Assembly (NCBI RefSeq): GCF_000235425.2
Contig: NZ_KI912266.1
Coordinates: forward strand, 6,041,929 to 6,105,928
Length of the DNA: 64,000 nt
From: Pseudofrankia saprophytica
GTDB taxonomy: Bacteria; Actinomycetota; Actinomycetes; Frankiales; Frankiaceae
Direction of reading: 5' to 3'
Position numbers and translations under genes: made by a program. Below, one piece after another: positions 16,584-23,668 of the stretch; the first letter of the stretch is position 1, and each line of letters begins with the position of its first letter. Below the pieces are notes generated by a model. The model did no database searches. It saw only the letters and a program-made list of their open reading frames with translations, and had not been told where the DNA came from.

Positions 16584-17606
16584 TCAGGGGAGGGTGTAGG
16601 CGGCGCGCTGGCGGGCCAGGACATGGTCGCGGGCGCCTACGCCCGGGCCTTCAGTGGCGGAGCGGCCTTCGACAGCGCAGTCGGAGTCCTCGGTGGGTGA
16701 GCCGGCCGCGGTCCGCTCGGGGGACGCGGGAAGCGCGGGGGCGACCCAGGTATCGAGGTCGGGGTGGTGGAAGAACACGACCGAGTAGCGGTCGGTCTGC
16801 GCGGCGCCGGGAGTGCGCGGCGGGTTGACGACCCGGTGCAGGTTTTTCGGGATCTGGCCGCGGGTCCACAGGTGCAGCAGGTCGCCGGCCTGCAGCAGGA
16901 TCGCGCCGGGCGGGAAGTCGACCGGCACCCAGGCGCCGTCCGCGCCGAGCGCAGCCTCCAGCCCGGACCGGCCGTCGGCCCAGAGCAGGGTCAGCCCGCC
17001 GATGTCGGCGTGCGGGCGCTGCCGCGTCTGGCCGGGAGCCGGGGCCTCCGGCTGGGCGAGGTAGTGGTTGACGCACAGGTTCGAGTGCTGCCGCGTCGTC
17101 CAGGCGGGCAGGTCCGCGACGGGCAGTCCAAGCGCCTCGCCGATCATCTCGACGAGCCGGTTCGTCAGCGCCCGCGCCGTCCGGTAGTACGCCGTCCAGC
17201 TCGCCGTCAGCCGCGCCGGCCGCTTCGGCCACAGGGGGAACGACGCCGCCCACCCGGCATCGTCGGCATAGGCCGCCGGATCGGGAAGCGCCAGCTCGTA
17301 GCGCTCCAGCAGCAGCGCGTCCGGGCCGCCCTCGTAGAGCGGCTGCCAGCCGGCCCACTCCCCCGTGCCCGGCCAGCGCACCGGCGTCTTCTGCTCCGGT
17401 TCGAGGGCGAAGAACTCCTGGGACGCCTCGAGCATCGCGGTCAGGTCAGCGCCGAACGAGCCGCCGGTGGAGAACTCGTCGAGGCCGGTGAGGAACACGC
17501 ACGAGTTCCGTCGCAGCGCGTCCACCAGGGTGTCGGCGGTGGTCGCCGGAAGGTCGAGCACGGGTACCCGCGCGGCAGGAATGGCGGGAACGGCGGTGGA
17601 GTCCAT
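16584..17606 (-). CDS. Isopenicillin N synthase-family 2-oxoglutarate/Fe(II) oxygenase
   Basis: This 340-residue protein has the double-stranded beta-helix fold of the IPNS/flavanone-hydroxylase family. The first two iron ligands lie in RPHADIGGLTLL (His-x-Asp), the third in NLHRVVNPP, and the 2-oxoglutarate-binding pair in RYSVVFF. NLCVNHYL just before the first ligand is also typical. Such enzymes hydroxylate, desaturate or cyclise small molecules. The last 60 residues are an unusual Gly/Glu/Ala-rich tail with no family equivalent. TGGAGA sits 4 nt before the ATG. It is a single gene with no obvious partner, so the substrate is open. Confidence 0.88.
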   Translation of the reverse strand: MDSTAVPAIPAARVPVLDLPATTADTLVDALRRNSCVFLTGLDEFSTGGSFGADLTAMLEASQEFFALEPEQKTPVRWPGTGEWAGWQPLYEGGPDALLLERYELALPDPAAYADDAGWAASFPLWPKRPARLTASWTAYYRTARALTNRLVEMIGEALGLPVADLPAWTTRQHSNLCVNHYLAQPEAPAPGQTRQRPHADIGGLTLLWADGRSGLEAALGADGAWVPVDFPPGAILLQAGDLLHLWTRGQIPKNLHRVVNPPRTPGAAQTDRYSVVFFHHPDLDTWVAPALPASPERTAAGSPTEDSDCAVEGRSATEGPGVGARDHVLARQRAAYTLP

Positions 17607-18068
17607 CGCGTCTCCAGGTCGGTGCTGGGTGACCAGGGCTGGGAGGCCAGGGCTGGCGACCGGGGCTGGGTAACCGGGCCGCCGTTCCGACGCTGGAGGT
17701 AGATACCCGAGGACGCCTCCGACGCTAGCCGCGCCCGCGGGCCCAGGTCAACGACGGGCACGATCATGCGGGCGCGCCGAGCGAACAGCCGGCGTGGCCA
17801 CGGGCGCCACCGGCGCTCTCGCGGCCTGGTCCCTCGGTCCACGGCCCAAAACCGCTGGCGAGCCGCCCCGTAGGTAACCGTCAGACAGTCGCTGACCACC
17901 GGACGCCACGGAGAGCCGCCGGATCGAACGTCATCGAGCGGGACTTGGCGGCACCGGGCTGGCGAGCGTCACCGGCCTCGCCTCGCCTTGTTTCGTCCGG
18001 CCGCGCCGTCGCCGGGCGTTTACGGCGCCGTCAGGGTACGGCCCGCTGGGAGGGCTAGCCTGATACGC
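17607..18068. other. Intergenic, divergent
   Basis: This stretch lies upstream of both the oxygenase (minus) and the glycosidase (plus), so it should hold both promoters. Three imperfect copies of an AGGGCTGG-type repeat lie near 17632-17672. I could not pick out confident -35/-10 pairs. Confidence 0.4.
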
Positions 18069-19235
18069 ATGGTCCCGGGTGTGCACGACGGTGCGGCGGC
18101 GGTGCTGGAGCAGTGCTGGCGCGATGGCTACTGCGTGCCGAACCCGGACGTGTACCCGCACCTGTGGCTGTGGGACTCGTGCTTCCACTCGATCTCGTGG
18201 GCCGCGCTCGGTGACCCGCGCGGGGCGATGGAGCTCGCCTCGTGCCTGGACGCGCAGCTGCCCGGCGGCTTCGTCCCGCACATGCGCTACGCCGAGCCGT
18301 CGGAGGGCAGCGGCCCGCTGGCCGACCGCTCCTCCTACACCCAGCCGCCGATCTACGCCCATGCCGCCCGAGTGCTCACCGCGCGCGGGCTGACGCTCGT
18401 GCCCGGCACGCTCGAGCGGATCGAGCGCGCTTTGGACTATCTGTGGAACCAGCGGATGACGGCGGACGGGCTGCTGTTCATCGTTCATCCGTGGGAGTCC
18501 GGGTCGGACGACTCGCCACGGTTCGACGACTGGATCGGACGGTCGTCCTGGTCGCGGCTGCCGTACACGATCTTCGACCACCAGCTGGCGGAGGCGACGA
18601 AGTTCGACGAGGAGGGCGCGGCCGTCTGGTCACGGGAGTTCGTCGTCGCCCCGGCCGCCATCAACGCGTTCGCCGCGCACGCGGCCGGCGAGCTCGCCGC
18701 GCTCACCGGCAAGCAGGAATGGCGCCGCCGTGCCGATGGGCTGGCTGCGGCCATCGACGGCATCCTGTGGGACGCCGAGCAGCACCACTGGGTGGACAAG
18801 CCGATCGTCGGCGGTGGCCCGAGCGCCGCCCTGCCGACGCTCGACGGGCTCATGCCGGCCCTCGTCACCGCCGACCCGGAGCGGGCCCGGCTCGCGCTTG
18901 CCCAGGCGGAGGACACCGGTCGCTACGCGGCCCCCTTCGGCTCGCGATTCGTGCCCGCCGACCATCCCCGCTACCAGCCCGAGCAGTACTGGCGCGGCCC
19001 CGCCTGGCCACAGCTGAACTACATGCTCCACCAGGCCGCCCGCCGCTGGGAGGCGAACACGCTCGCCGACGCGATCGCCGACGCCAGCCACCGCGCCGCG
19101 CTCGTCTCCGGCTTCGCCGAGTACTGGAACCCGGAGACGGGCGCCGGCCTGGGCGCCGTCCCGCAGGGCTGGGCCGCGCTCGCCGCGACCTACCCCGTCA
19201 CCCCGGCGCAGGCCAACCCCCCAACCGCGGGCTGA
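18069..19235 (+). CDS. GH63-like (alpha/alpha)6 glycoside hydrolase
   Basis: This 388-residue protein is of the GH63/trehalase-like clan. Family features are HLWLWDSCFHSISWAALGD near the N-terminus (acidic residue region), the aromatic-rich HPWESGSDDSPRFDDW, and the late YWRGPAWPQLNYML and YWNPETGAGLGA segments. The last two are characteristic of glucosylglycerate hydrolase and related mannosylglycerate-type enzymes. It probably hydrolyses an alpha-glucoside in the cytosol, as no signal peptide is present. ATG 18069 is preceded by GGGAGGGC. Its 3' end overlaps the convergent thioesterase-fold gene by 38 bp. The exact substrate is inferred from family resemblance only. Confidence 0.85.
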   Translation: MVPGVHDGAAAVLEQCWRDGYCVPNPDVYPHLWLWDSCFHSISWAALGDPRGAMELASCLDAQLPGGFVPHMRYAEPSEGSGPLADRSSYTQPPIYAHAARVLTARGLTLVPGTLERIERALDYLWNQRMTADGLLFIVHPWESGSDDSPRFDDWIGRSSWSRLPYTIFDHQLAEATKFDEEGAAVWSREFVVAPAAINAFAAHAAGELAALTGKQEWRRRADGLAAAIDGILWDAEQHHWVDKPIVGGGPSAALPTLDGLMPALVTADPERARLALAQAEDTGRYAAPFGSRFVPADHPRYQPEQYWRGPAWPQLNYMLHQAARRWEANTLADAIADASHRAALVSGFAEYWNPETGAGLGAVPQGWAALAATYPVTPAQANPPTAG

Positions 19236-20427
19236 CCTGCGCGGACGATCGCCGCGACTGGCTCGTGACCACGAAAGGATCACCACTCCGGTCCGGTACC
19301 GCCGTGGCCGTGGCCATGGCGACGGTGATCGGGCCAGGCCGCGCCGTCGGGCGCGTCGGCGGCGCCGTCGGGCCCGCGGGAGCCGGCGGCGGGCTCGCGG
19401 GAGTTGCCAGCGAACCGACCGCACCGACCGGCGCTACCGGCCCGACTGGAGTGACCGGAGTGACCGGCGCGACGGGAGCGGGGCGGGGGGCGGGCCTGGA
19501 GCGCGGGCCGGGCTGGGGAACGAGCAGGTAACGCTGAACGATCGTGGCGACGTCCCACAGGTACGGGTTGGCGAACATCGTGATGTGGTCGCCCGGGATG
19601 ACGGCGGTCGTCAGGTCGGCGATGTCCGCGTTCTCCCAACCGAGACCTGGTGACGCGGACAGGCGCAGCTGGGACGGCAGGCCCCACGGGTTCGCCGTGT
19701 TGGCCGGGCGGACGAGGACCACGGGCAGGTCCGACGGCGGCGGCCGGTAGGCCGCGTAGGCGCGCACGGCGGCCGAGTAGGTGTCGACGGCGGCGAGCAG
19801 ATGGTCCTCGTAGCCGTCGGGGTCGGTGCCGCCGAGCGCGCGGGCGATCGCGGCGCCCTGCAGGCTGAGCGGCACCGCGTGGTCGACGCCGCAGCGGCAG
19901 GCACCCTGCCAGACGCAGGCCACGTGGCGCATCCGGGCGAGCTCGCGGACCGCCAACGTCGGGTTGTCGGCCGGCGGGTCCTGGCCGGGCAGCGGCAGCG
20001 CGGCGTCGAACAGGAAGACCCGGGCCACCTGCTGGCCGAGGCCGCGCAGCAGCCGGCCCAGCTCGTAGGCCACGACTCCGCCGAACCCGTACCCGCCCAG
20101 CTGGTAGGGGCCGCCTCCCGGCTGGTCGAGCAGCACCGCCGGCAGCAGGTGCACCGCCATCGCGCGCACGTCGTCGAGCGGCGGGCGGGCGCCGTCCCGG
20201 CCGGGCAGGTCGAGCCCGCGGCACACGGTGCTGATGCTGAGCGCTCCGGCGAGCGGGAGGCCCGGATGCGGTGGGCCCTCCAGACCGCCGACGAGGAACA
20301 GCGGAGCGCGGCGGGTGCGTCGCGGCGCCAGCGGTGGCGGGCCGGCGGGCGCGAGCGGTGGCCGCCCGGCGGCCGGACGCGGTGGTGCGCTGGCCGGCGC
20401 GCGCGGCGTCGAGGCCCGTTTGGCCAT
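19198..20427 (-). CDS. Thioesterase-fold protein lacking the nucleophile Ser
   Basis: The 409-residue protein has a Pro/Ala-rich N-terminal stretch of about 40 residues, then a NRPS/PKS-type thioesterase domain (about 42-300). LFLVGGLEG, YQLGGYGFGGVVAYELGRLL, FLFDAALPLP and IPGDHITMFANPYL mark the beta-strands, elbow, acid and His loops. The nucleophile elbow reads G-Y-G-F-G-G (112-117), where active enzymes have G-x-S-x-G, so residue 114 is Gly. The His is kept. It is therefore probably a non-hydrolytic acyl-binding or scaffold protein. The last 100 residues are low-complexity Pro/Val/Thr repeats. The ATG at 20427 follows the preceding gene by 17 bp, so it looks like the last gene of the conservon operon. 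GTG 20433 is an alternative start. Confidence 0.75.
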   Translation of the reverse strand: MAKRASTPRAPASAPPRPAAGRPPLAPAGPPPLAPRRTRRAPLFLVGGLEGPPHPGLPLAGALSISTVCRGLDLPGRDGARPPLDDVRAMAVHLLPAVLLDQPGGGPYQLGGYGFGGVVAYELGRLLRGLGQQVARVFLFDAALPLPGQDPPADNPTLAVRELARMRHVACVWQGACRCGVDHAVPLSLQGAAIARALGGTDPDGYEDHLLAAVDTYSAAVRAYAAYRPPPSDLPVVLVRPANTANPWGLPSQLRLSASPGLGWENADIADLTTAVIPGDHITMFANPYLWDVATIVQRYLLVPQPGPRSRPAPRPAPVAPVTPVTPVGPVAPVGAVGSLATPASPPPAPAGPTAPPTRPTARPGPITVAMATATAVPDRSGDPFVVTSQSRRSSAQVSPRLGGWPAPG

Positions 20428-20444
20428 GGGCACGTCGGTGGGTT

Positions 20445-21356
20445 TCAATCCGGGCCTGCCCAGGCGACGGTGACCCGGCCGGCGGCGACCCGGCCGGCGC
20501 TGACGGCCGACAGGACCGCGAACGTGGCCGCCGGCGACGTCGCCGAGGCGACGCGCGGCCTGGCGGGCCGCCGGGCCGGGACGGTCGAGGGACCGCCCGG
20601 CGAGGATGGGGACGGCGGGGTTGGTGACGGCGGGCGGGGCGCGGGCAGGTACGGGGCGCGCACGGCGGTGGACAGGCCCATTCGGCCGACGAGCAGGGTC
20701 ACCTGGTTCCCGGCGGCCCGCACTGCGGCACGCCATTCCGCCGGGATCGTGTGGCGCAGGCGCTCGATCCCCTGCCGCCCGTCGGCCCTCGGGTGGATCA
20801 GGTCGAGCAGGGTCGGGCCGATCCGGACGGTCCAGCCGGCCACGAACGGCGGGTCGACCCGCAGCGACGTGTGCAGCGCGAGCCCGGTCGCGAGCGCGTG
20901 GGACACCGCCGGGTCGATGAGCTCCCCTGGCCGCAGCCGGCCCGGATCGCCGGAGGCGCGTGGGTCGGTCGTCATCAGGTCGTCGTCATCGTCGACGGAC
21001 AGGAGCGGCTGCGGTCGGCAGCCGGTGAGCGCCGCGGTGCCGATGCCCAGCAGGTCCGCGTAGACGATGCTCGACCCGCTGGCGGCGAGCTCCGCGTCCG
21101 CGAGGACCGGCGGCGCGACGGTGACCGTGGACTGCGCGCAGTCGGCGTGGACGAGCTGGATGCGCCGCACGAAACGGTGCGGGTAGCGGCGCAGCACTAC
21201 CGACGTCGCGTCACCCATCGCGAGATCGCCCTCGCCCTCACAGACCGGGCACCGATAGGTGCTGGGATGCGGCCCGCGGCGCAGGGCCGCGAGCAGATCG
21301 GTTGGCAGCAGCGCGGCGACCGTGGGGTCGACACGCAGGTCACGCGCACTCGTCAC
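20445..21356 (-). CDS. Unrecognised protein with a CxxC pair, conservon-linked
   Basis: I do not recognise this 303-residue protein. It contains CPVCEGEGDL (about 37-46), resembling half of a zinc knuckle, then HADCAQSTVTVAPP (about 71-84), so Cys37, Cys40 and Cys74 could bind metal with a His. The middle has an Asp run (DDDDD) and a later helical region LATGLALHTSLRVDPPFVAGW. The tail is Pro/Ser-rich low complexity. Its GTG start overlaps the stop of the upstream 261-residue gene by four bases (GTGA), and the thioesterase-fold gene follows 17 bp later. This places it in the operon that starts with the conservon kinase. Confidence 0.65.
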   Translation of the reverse strand: MTSARDLRVDPTVAALLPTDLLAALRRGPHPSTYRCPVCEGEGDLAMGDATSVVLRRYPHRFVRRIQLVHADCAQSTVTVAPPVLADAELAASGSSIVYADLLGIGTAALTGCRPQPLLSVDDDDDLMTTDPRASGDPGRLRPGELIDPAVSHALATGLALHTSLRVDPPFVAGWTVRIGPTLLDLIHPRADGRQGIERLRHTIPAEWRAAVRAAGNQVTLLVGRMGLSTAVRAPYLPAPRPPSPTPPSPSSPGGPSTVPARRPARPRVASATSPAATFAVLSAVSAGRVAAGRVTVAWAGPD

Positions 21357-22138
21357 CGGAACGACGCCCGTCTACGAGCGTGCCGGCGACGGGGCTTCTC
21401 GCGGCGTCGCCGCCGCCGTGCGGGCCGGTGAGCCCACTGACGCGGCGACCGTCGACGGCGCTGGCGGCCGGGCGCGGCTCGTTGACCGTGGCCGTCCCGC
21501 GCCCGCCCTCGGGGACCCTGGCGACTTCGGCGGCCGTCGCCGCGCCGGCCGGCGGCCGGCGGCTCGACAGCCGCAGGGGCGCGCTGACCGAGGGGCCGGC
21601 CGGTGACGCGGTGGTCGTCCGCGCGGCCGACCGAGGCCGCCGGCTCGGCGGGCATCCCGGCGGCCGACGGCGGCGACGGGATGGCCGGGACGGGCGGAAC
21701 CGGCGGGACCGGCAGAACCGGCGGAAGCAGCGGGGCGACGGGAGCGGCGACGGCGCCGTCGGCGGGGTACCCGGCGAGGGTGTCCGGGATGGCATGGCGC
21801 AGGTCGGACAGCTCGGGGTACGGGATGCCGTCGGCGGCCTCTCGGCCGGCGAGCAGGAGGGCGTGGGCGGCGCTCACCCATTCGGTCGTGTCGTCGGAGC
21901 CGGCCGCCTGGCACACGATCGCCCAGGTGTCGAGCACCTTGGCGAGCGCGCCCGCGACGTAGGCCGGCATCCGCACGACGACGGCGGGCAGCGCGTCGCC
22001 GCCCGGCTCGTCGGCGTCGATCAACCGGGCCCGGTCGACGTCGACCTCCATCTCGATGACGGTCAGCGTCAGCGGTAGCGCGGGGTACTCGGGCATCACC
22101 GGCGGTGCCATGGGCATCGACCGTGTCGGCGGCTTCAT
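21353..22138 (-). CDS. Unrecognised acidic-core protein with Arg-rich tail, conservon-linked
   Basis: This 261-residue protein is of no family I recognise. Residues about 15-110 look folded (LTLTVIEMEVDVDRARLID, VVRMPAYVAGALAKVLDTWA, WVSAAHALLLAGREAADGI). A Pro/Val repeat follows (about 120-150), and the end is extremely Arg-rich (about 210-261), which could bind nucleic acid or merely be GC-driven read-through. The ATG at 22138 is chosen because GGAGGGCGAG lies just upstream. It starts 85 bp downstream of the conservon GTPase stop in the same direction and overlaps the next gene by four bases. The presence of two such genes after the GTPase is not part of the standard four-gene conservon. 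Confidence 0.6.
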   Translation of the reverse strand: MKPPTRSMPMAPPVMPEYPALPLTLTVIEMEVDVDRARLIDADEPGGDALPAVVVRMPAYVAGALAKVLDTWAIVCQAAGSDDTTEWVSAAHALLLAGREAADGIPYPELSDLRHAIPDTLAGYPADGAVAAPVAPLLPPVLPVPPVPPVPAIPSPPSAAGMPAEPAASVGRADDHRVTGRPLGQRAPAAVEPPAAGRRGDGRRSRQGPRGRARDGHGQRAAPGRQRRRRSPRQWAHRPARRRRRREKPRRRHARRRASFR

Positions 22139-22223
22139 CGTTACTCGCCCTCCCTCGAGGGTTAGAGCCAGACGGTGCGCGGCGACGACGAGGCCTCGCG
22201 CGCCCGGGGGCCCACTCCTGGTG

Positions 22224-22895
22224 TCACGTTCTCTGCGGGGTTGGCTGGGACTGGGCGGCGCGGGCCTCTTCGGCGAGGGTCGCCTCCAGCGCGTGGCGGA
22301 CGAGGGCGATGAGCGCCGACCGGGTGGACGGTTGGTGGCGGGCATCGCAGATGAGCACCGGGTGGTCGATGTCGAGTGCCTTCCGCACGTCGGTGACGGG
22401 GTGGACGAGGGCGCCGTCGAACTGGTTGACGGCGACGACGAAGGGCAGCTTCCGGTCCTCGAAGAAGTCGATCGCGGCGAAGCAGTCGGTCAGGCGGCGG
22501 GTGTCGGCGAGCACGACCGCGCCGACGGCGCCGAGCGTCAACTCGTCCCACATGAACCAGAAGCGGTCCTGGCCGGGGGTGCCGAACAGGTAGAGGACGA
22601 CGTCCTGCTCGGGCAGCGTGATCCGACCGAAGTCCATCGCGACGGTCGTCGTGGTCTTCCCCGCGATCCTGCTGGTGTCGTCGACGCCGACGCTCGCCGC
22701 GGTCATGTGCGCCTCGGTCGTCAGCGGCGGGATCTCGCTGACGGAGCCGACGAACGTTGTCTTACCGACCCCGAAGCCACCAGCGATGATGATCTTCAAC
22801 GGGGTGGTGGTGACGTCCGGGTCGGCCTCCCCTCCGGCCGGGCCGATCGGGGGGCCACCCGGGCGGGTCGGGCCGTTAGAGCCGCTGAAGGCCAT
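22224..22895 (-). CDS. cvnD: Conservon GTP-binding protein (CvnD type)
   Basis: This 223-residue small GTPase relates to MglA/Ras-like bacterial proteins. Its motifs are Walker A GGFGVGKTT, the switch segment AMDFGRI, G3-like FGTPGQDRFWFMW, the NKxD equivalent NQFDG, and CDARHQ near the G5 position. It is the output switch of the conservon, probably membrane-associated through partners and acted on by the roadblock protein. It starts inside the end of the DUF742 gene (20-bp overlap), indicating coupled expression. About 27 N-terminal residues are Gly/Pro-rich and precede the first strand. Downstream lie two unrecognised genes in the same direction. Confidence 0.92.
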   Translation of the reverse strand: MAFSGSNGPTRPGGPPIGPAGGEADPDVTTTPLKIIIAGGFGVGKTTFVGSVSEIPPLTTEAHMTAASVGVDDTSRIAGKTTTTVAMDFGRITLPEQDVVLYLFGTPGQDRFWFMWDELTLGAVGAVVLADTRRLTDCFAAIDFFEDRKLPFVVAVNQFDGALVHPVTDVRKALDIDHPVLICDARHQPSTRSALIALVRHALEATLAEEARAAQSQPTPQRT

Positions 22896-23259
22896 CGAGC
22901 ACCTTTCGGAGCAGTTCGGAATCGGGCCGCCAGTCGGGGCGCTCGGGCCGGTGCACGACCACGAGACCGTCGCGGGCCATGTCGGCGACGAGCACCTGGG
23001 CGACACCCAGCGGCAGGTCAAGGCGCGCCGAGATCTCGGCGACGGACTGGAGCTGACGGCACAGGAAGGCGATCTCACGCTGCTCGGGGGGCATGCCGGC
23101 AGGTGGGCGCCGCGCGACGGCCACCCCACGGGTGGTGGTCGCCACCAGCGCGACCAGTTCCAACGCGCTATGAGGCCGGGTACGCCCGCCGGTCACGGCG
23201 TACGGGCGGACGACCGGTCCGGCTGCCTCGTCGGGCAGCTCCTCGTCGTCCCGTGGCAC
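22876..23259 (-). CDS. cvnC: DUF742 protein of the conservon (CvnC type)
   Basis: This 127-residue DUF742 protein starts VVRPYAVTGGRTRP, typical of the family, and ends VVVHRPERPDWRPDSELLRKVLDGLQRL. Residues about 65-100 form a winged-helix-like segment (CRQLQSVAEISARLDLPLGV, AQVLVADMARDGLV). Conservon DUF742 proteins are adaptors between the kinase/roadblock pair and the GTPase. It lies 16 bp after the roadblock gene and overlaps the GTPase gene, fitting the canonical A-B-C-D order. Confidence 0.93.
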   Translation of the reverse strand: MPRDDEELPDEAAGPVVRPYAVTGGRTRPHSALELVALVATTTRGVAVARRPPAGMPPEQREIAFLCRQLQSVAEISARLDLPLGVAQVLVADMARDGLVVVHRPERPDWRPDSELLRKVLDGLQRL

Positions 23260-23275
23260 GGCGCACCCCCCGTCG

Positions 23276-23668
23276 TCAGACCTGGACGCGCATCGGCGGG
23301 GTCAGGACCTGGCCGGCGCGCGTCACGAGTCTGGCCATCTCGAAGGCGATCATCCCCGGGTCCGCGGCGGCCGAGGCGGCGACCGCCAGGCAGGACCCCT
23401 CGCCGATCGCGGCGACGAACAGGTAGCCGTCGTCCATTTCCACAATCGTCTGGCGGACGTCCCCGCCACTCATGTACCGGGACGCGCCGAGCGCGAGCGA
23501 GCGGAATCCGGACGCGACCGCCGCGATGTGGTCGCCGCCTTCCCGAGAAAGCCCGGAGGAACGGGCGAGCTGCAGGCCGTCCGAGGACAGTGCTACCGCC
23601 CATTGAACGTCGGAGATACGTCTCTCCAGATCGTTCAGCAGGAATCCGAGATTACCGGTGGGAGGCAT
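23276..23668 (-). CDS. cvnB: Roadblock/LC7-domain protein of the conservon (CvnB type)
   Basis: This 130-residue roadblock/LC7 protein carries the conserved NLGFLLNDLERRI start, HIAAVASGFRSLA helix and VEMDDGYLFVAAIGEGSCLAV strand-turn-strand. Such proteins modulate small GTPases, as MglB does for MglA, and form dimers. Its start overlaps the 3' end of the kinase gene by 17 bp. Within the conservon it probably acts on the GTPase encoded two genes downstream. Confidence 0.95.
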   Translation of the reverse strand: MPPTGNLGFLLNDLERRISDVQWAVALSSDGLQLARSSGLSREGGDHIAAVASGFRSLALGASRYMSGGDVRQTIVEMDDGYLFVAAIGEGSCLAVAASAAADPGMIAFEMARLVTRAGQVLTPPMRVQV

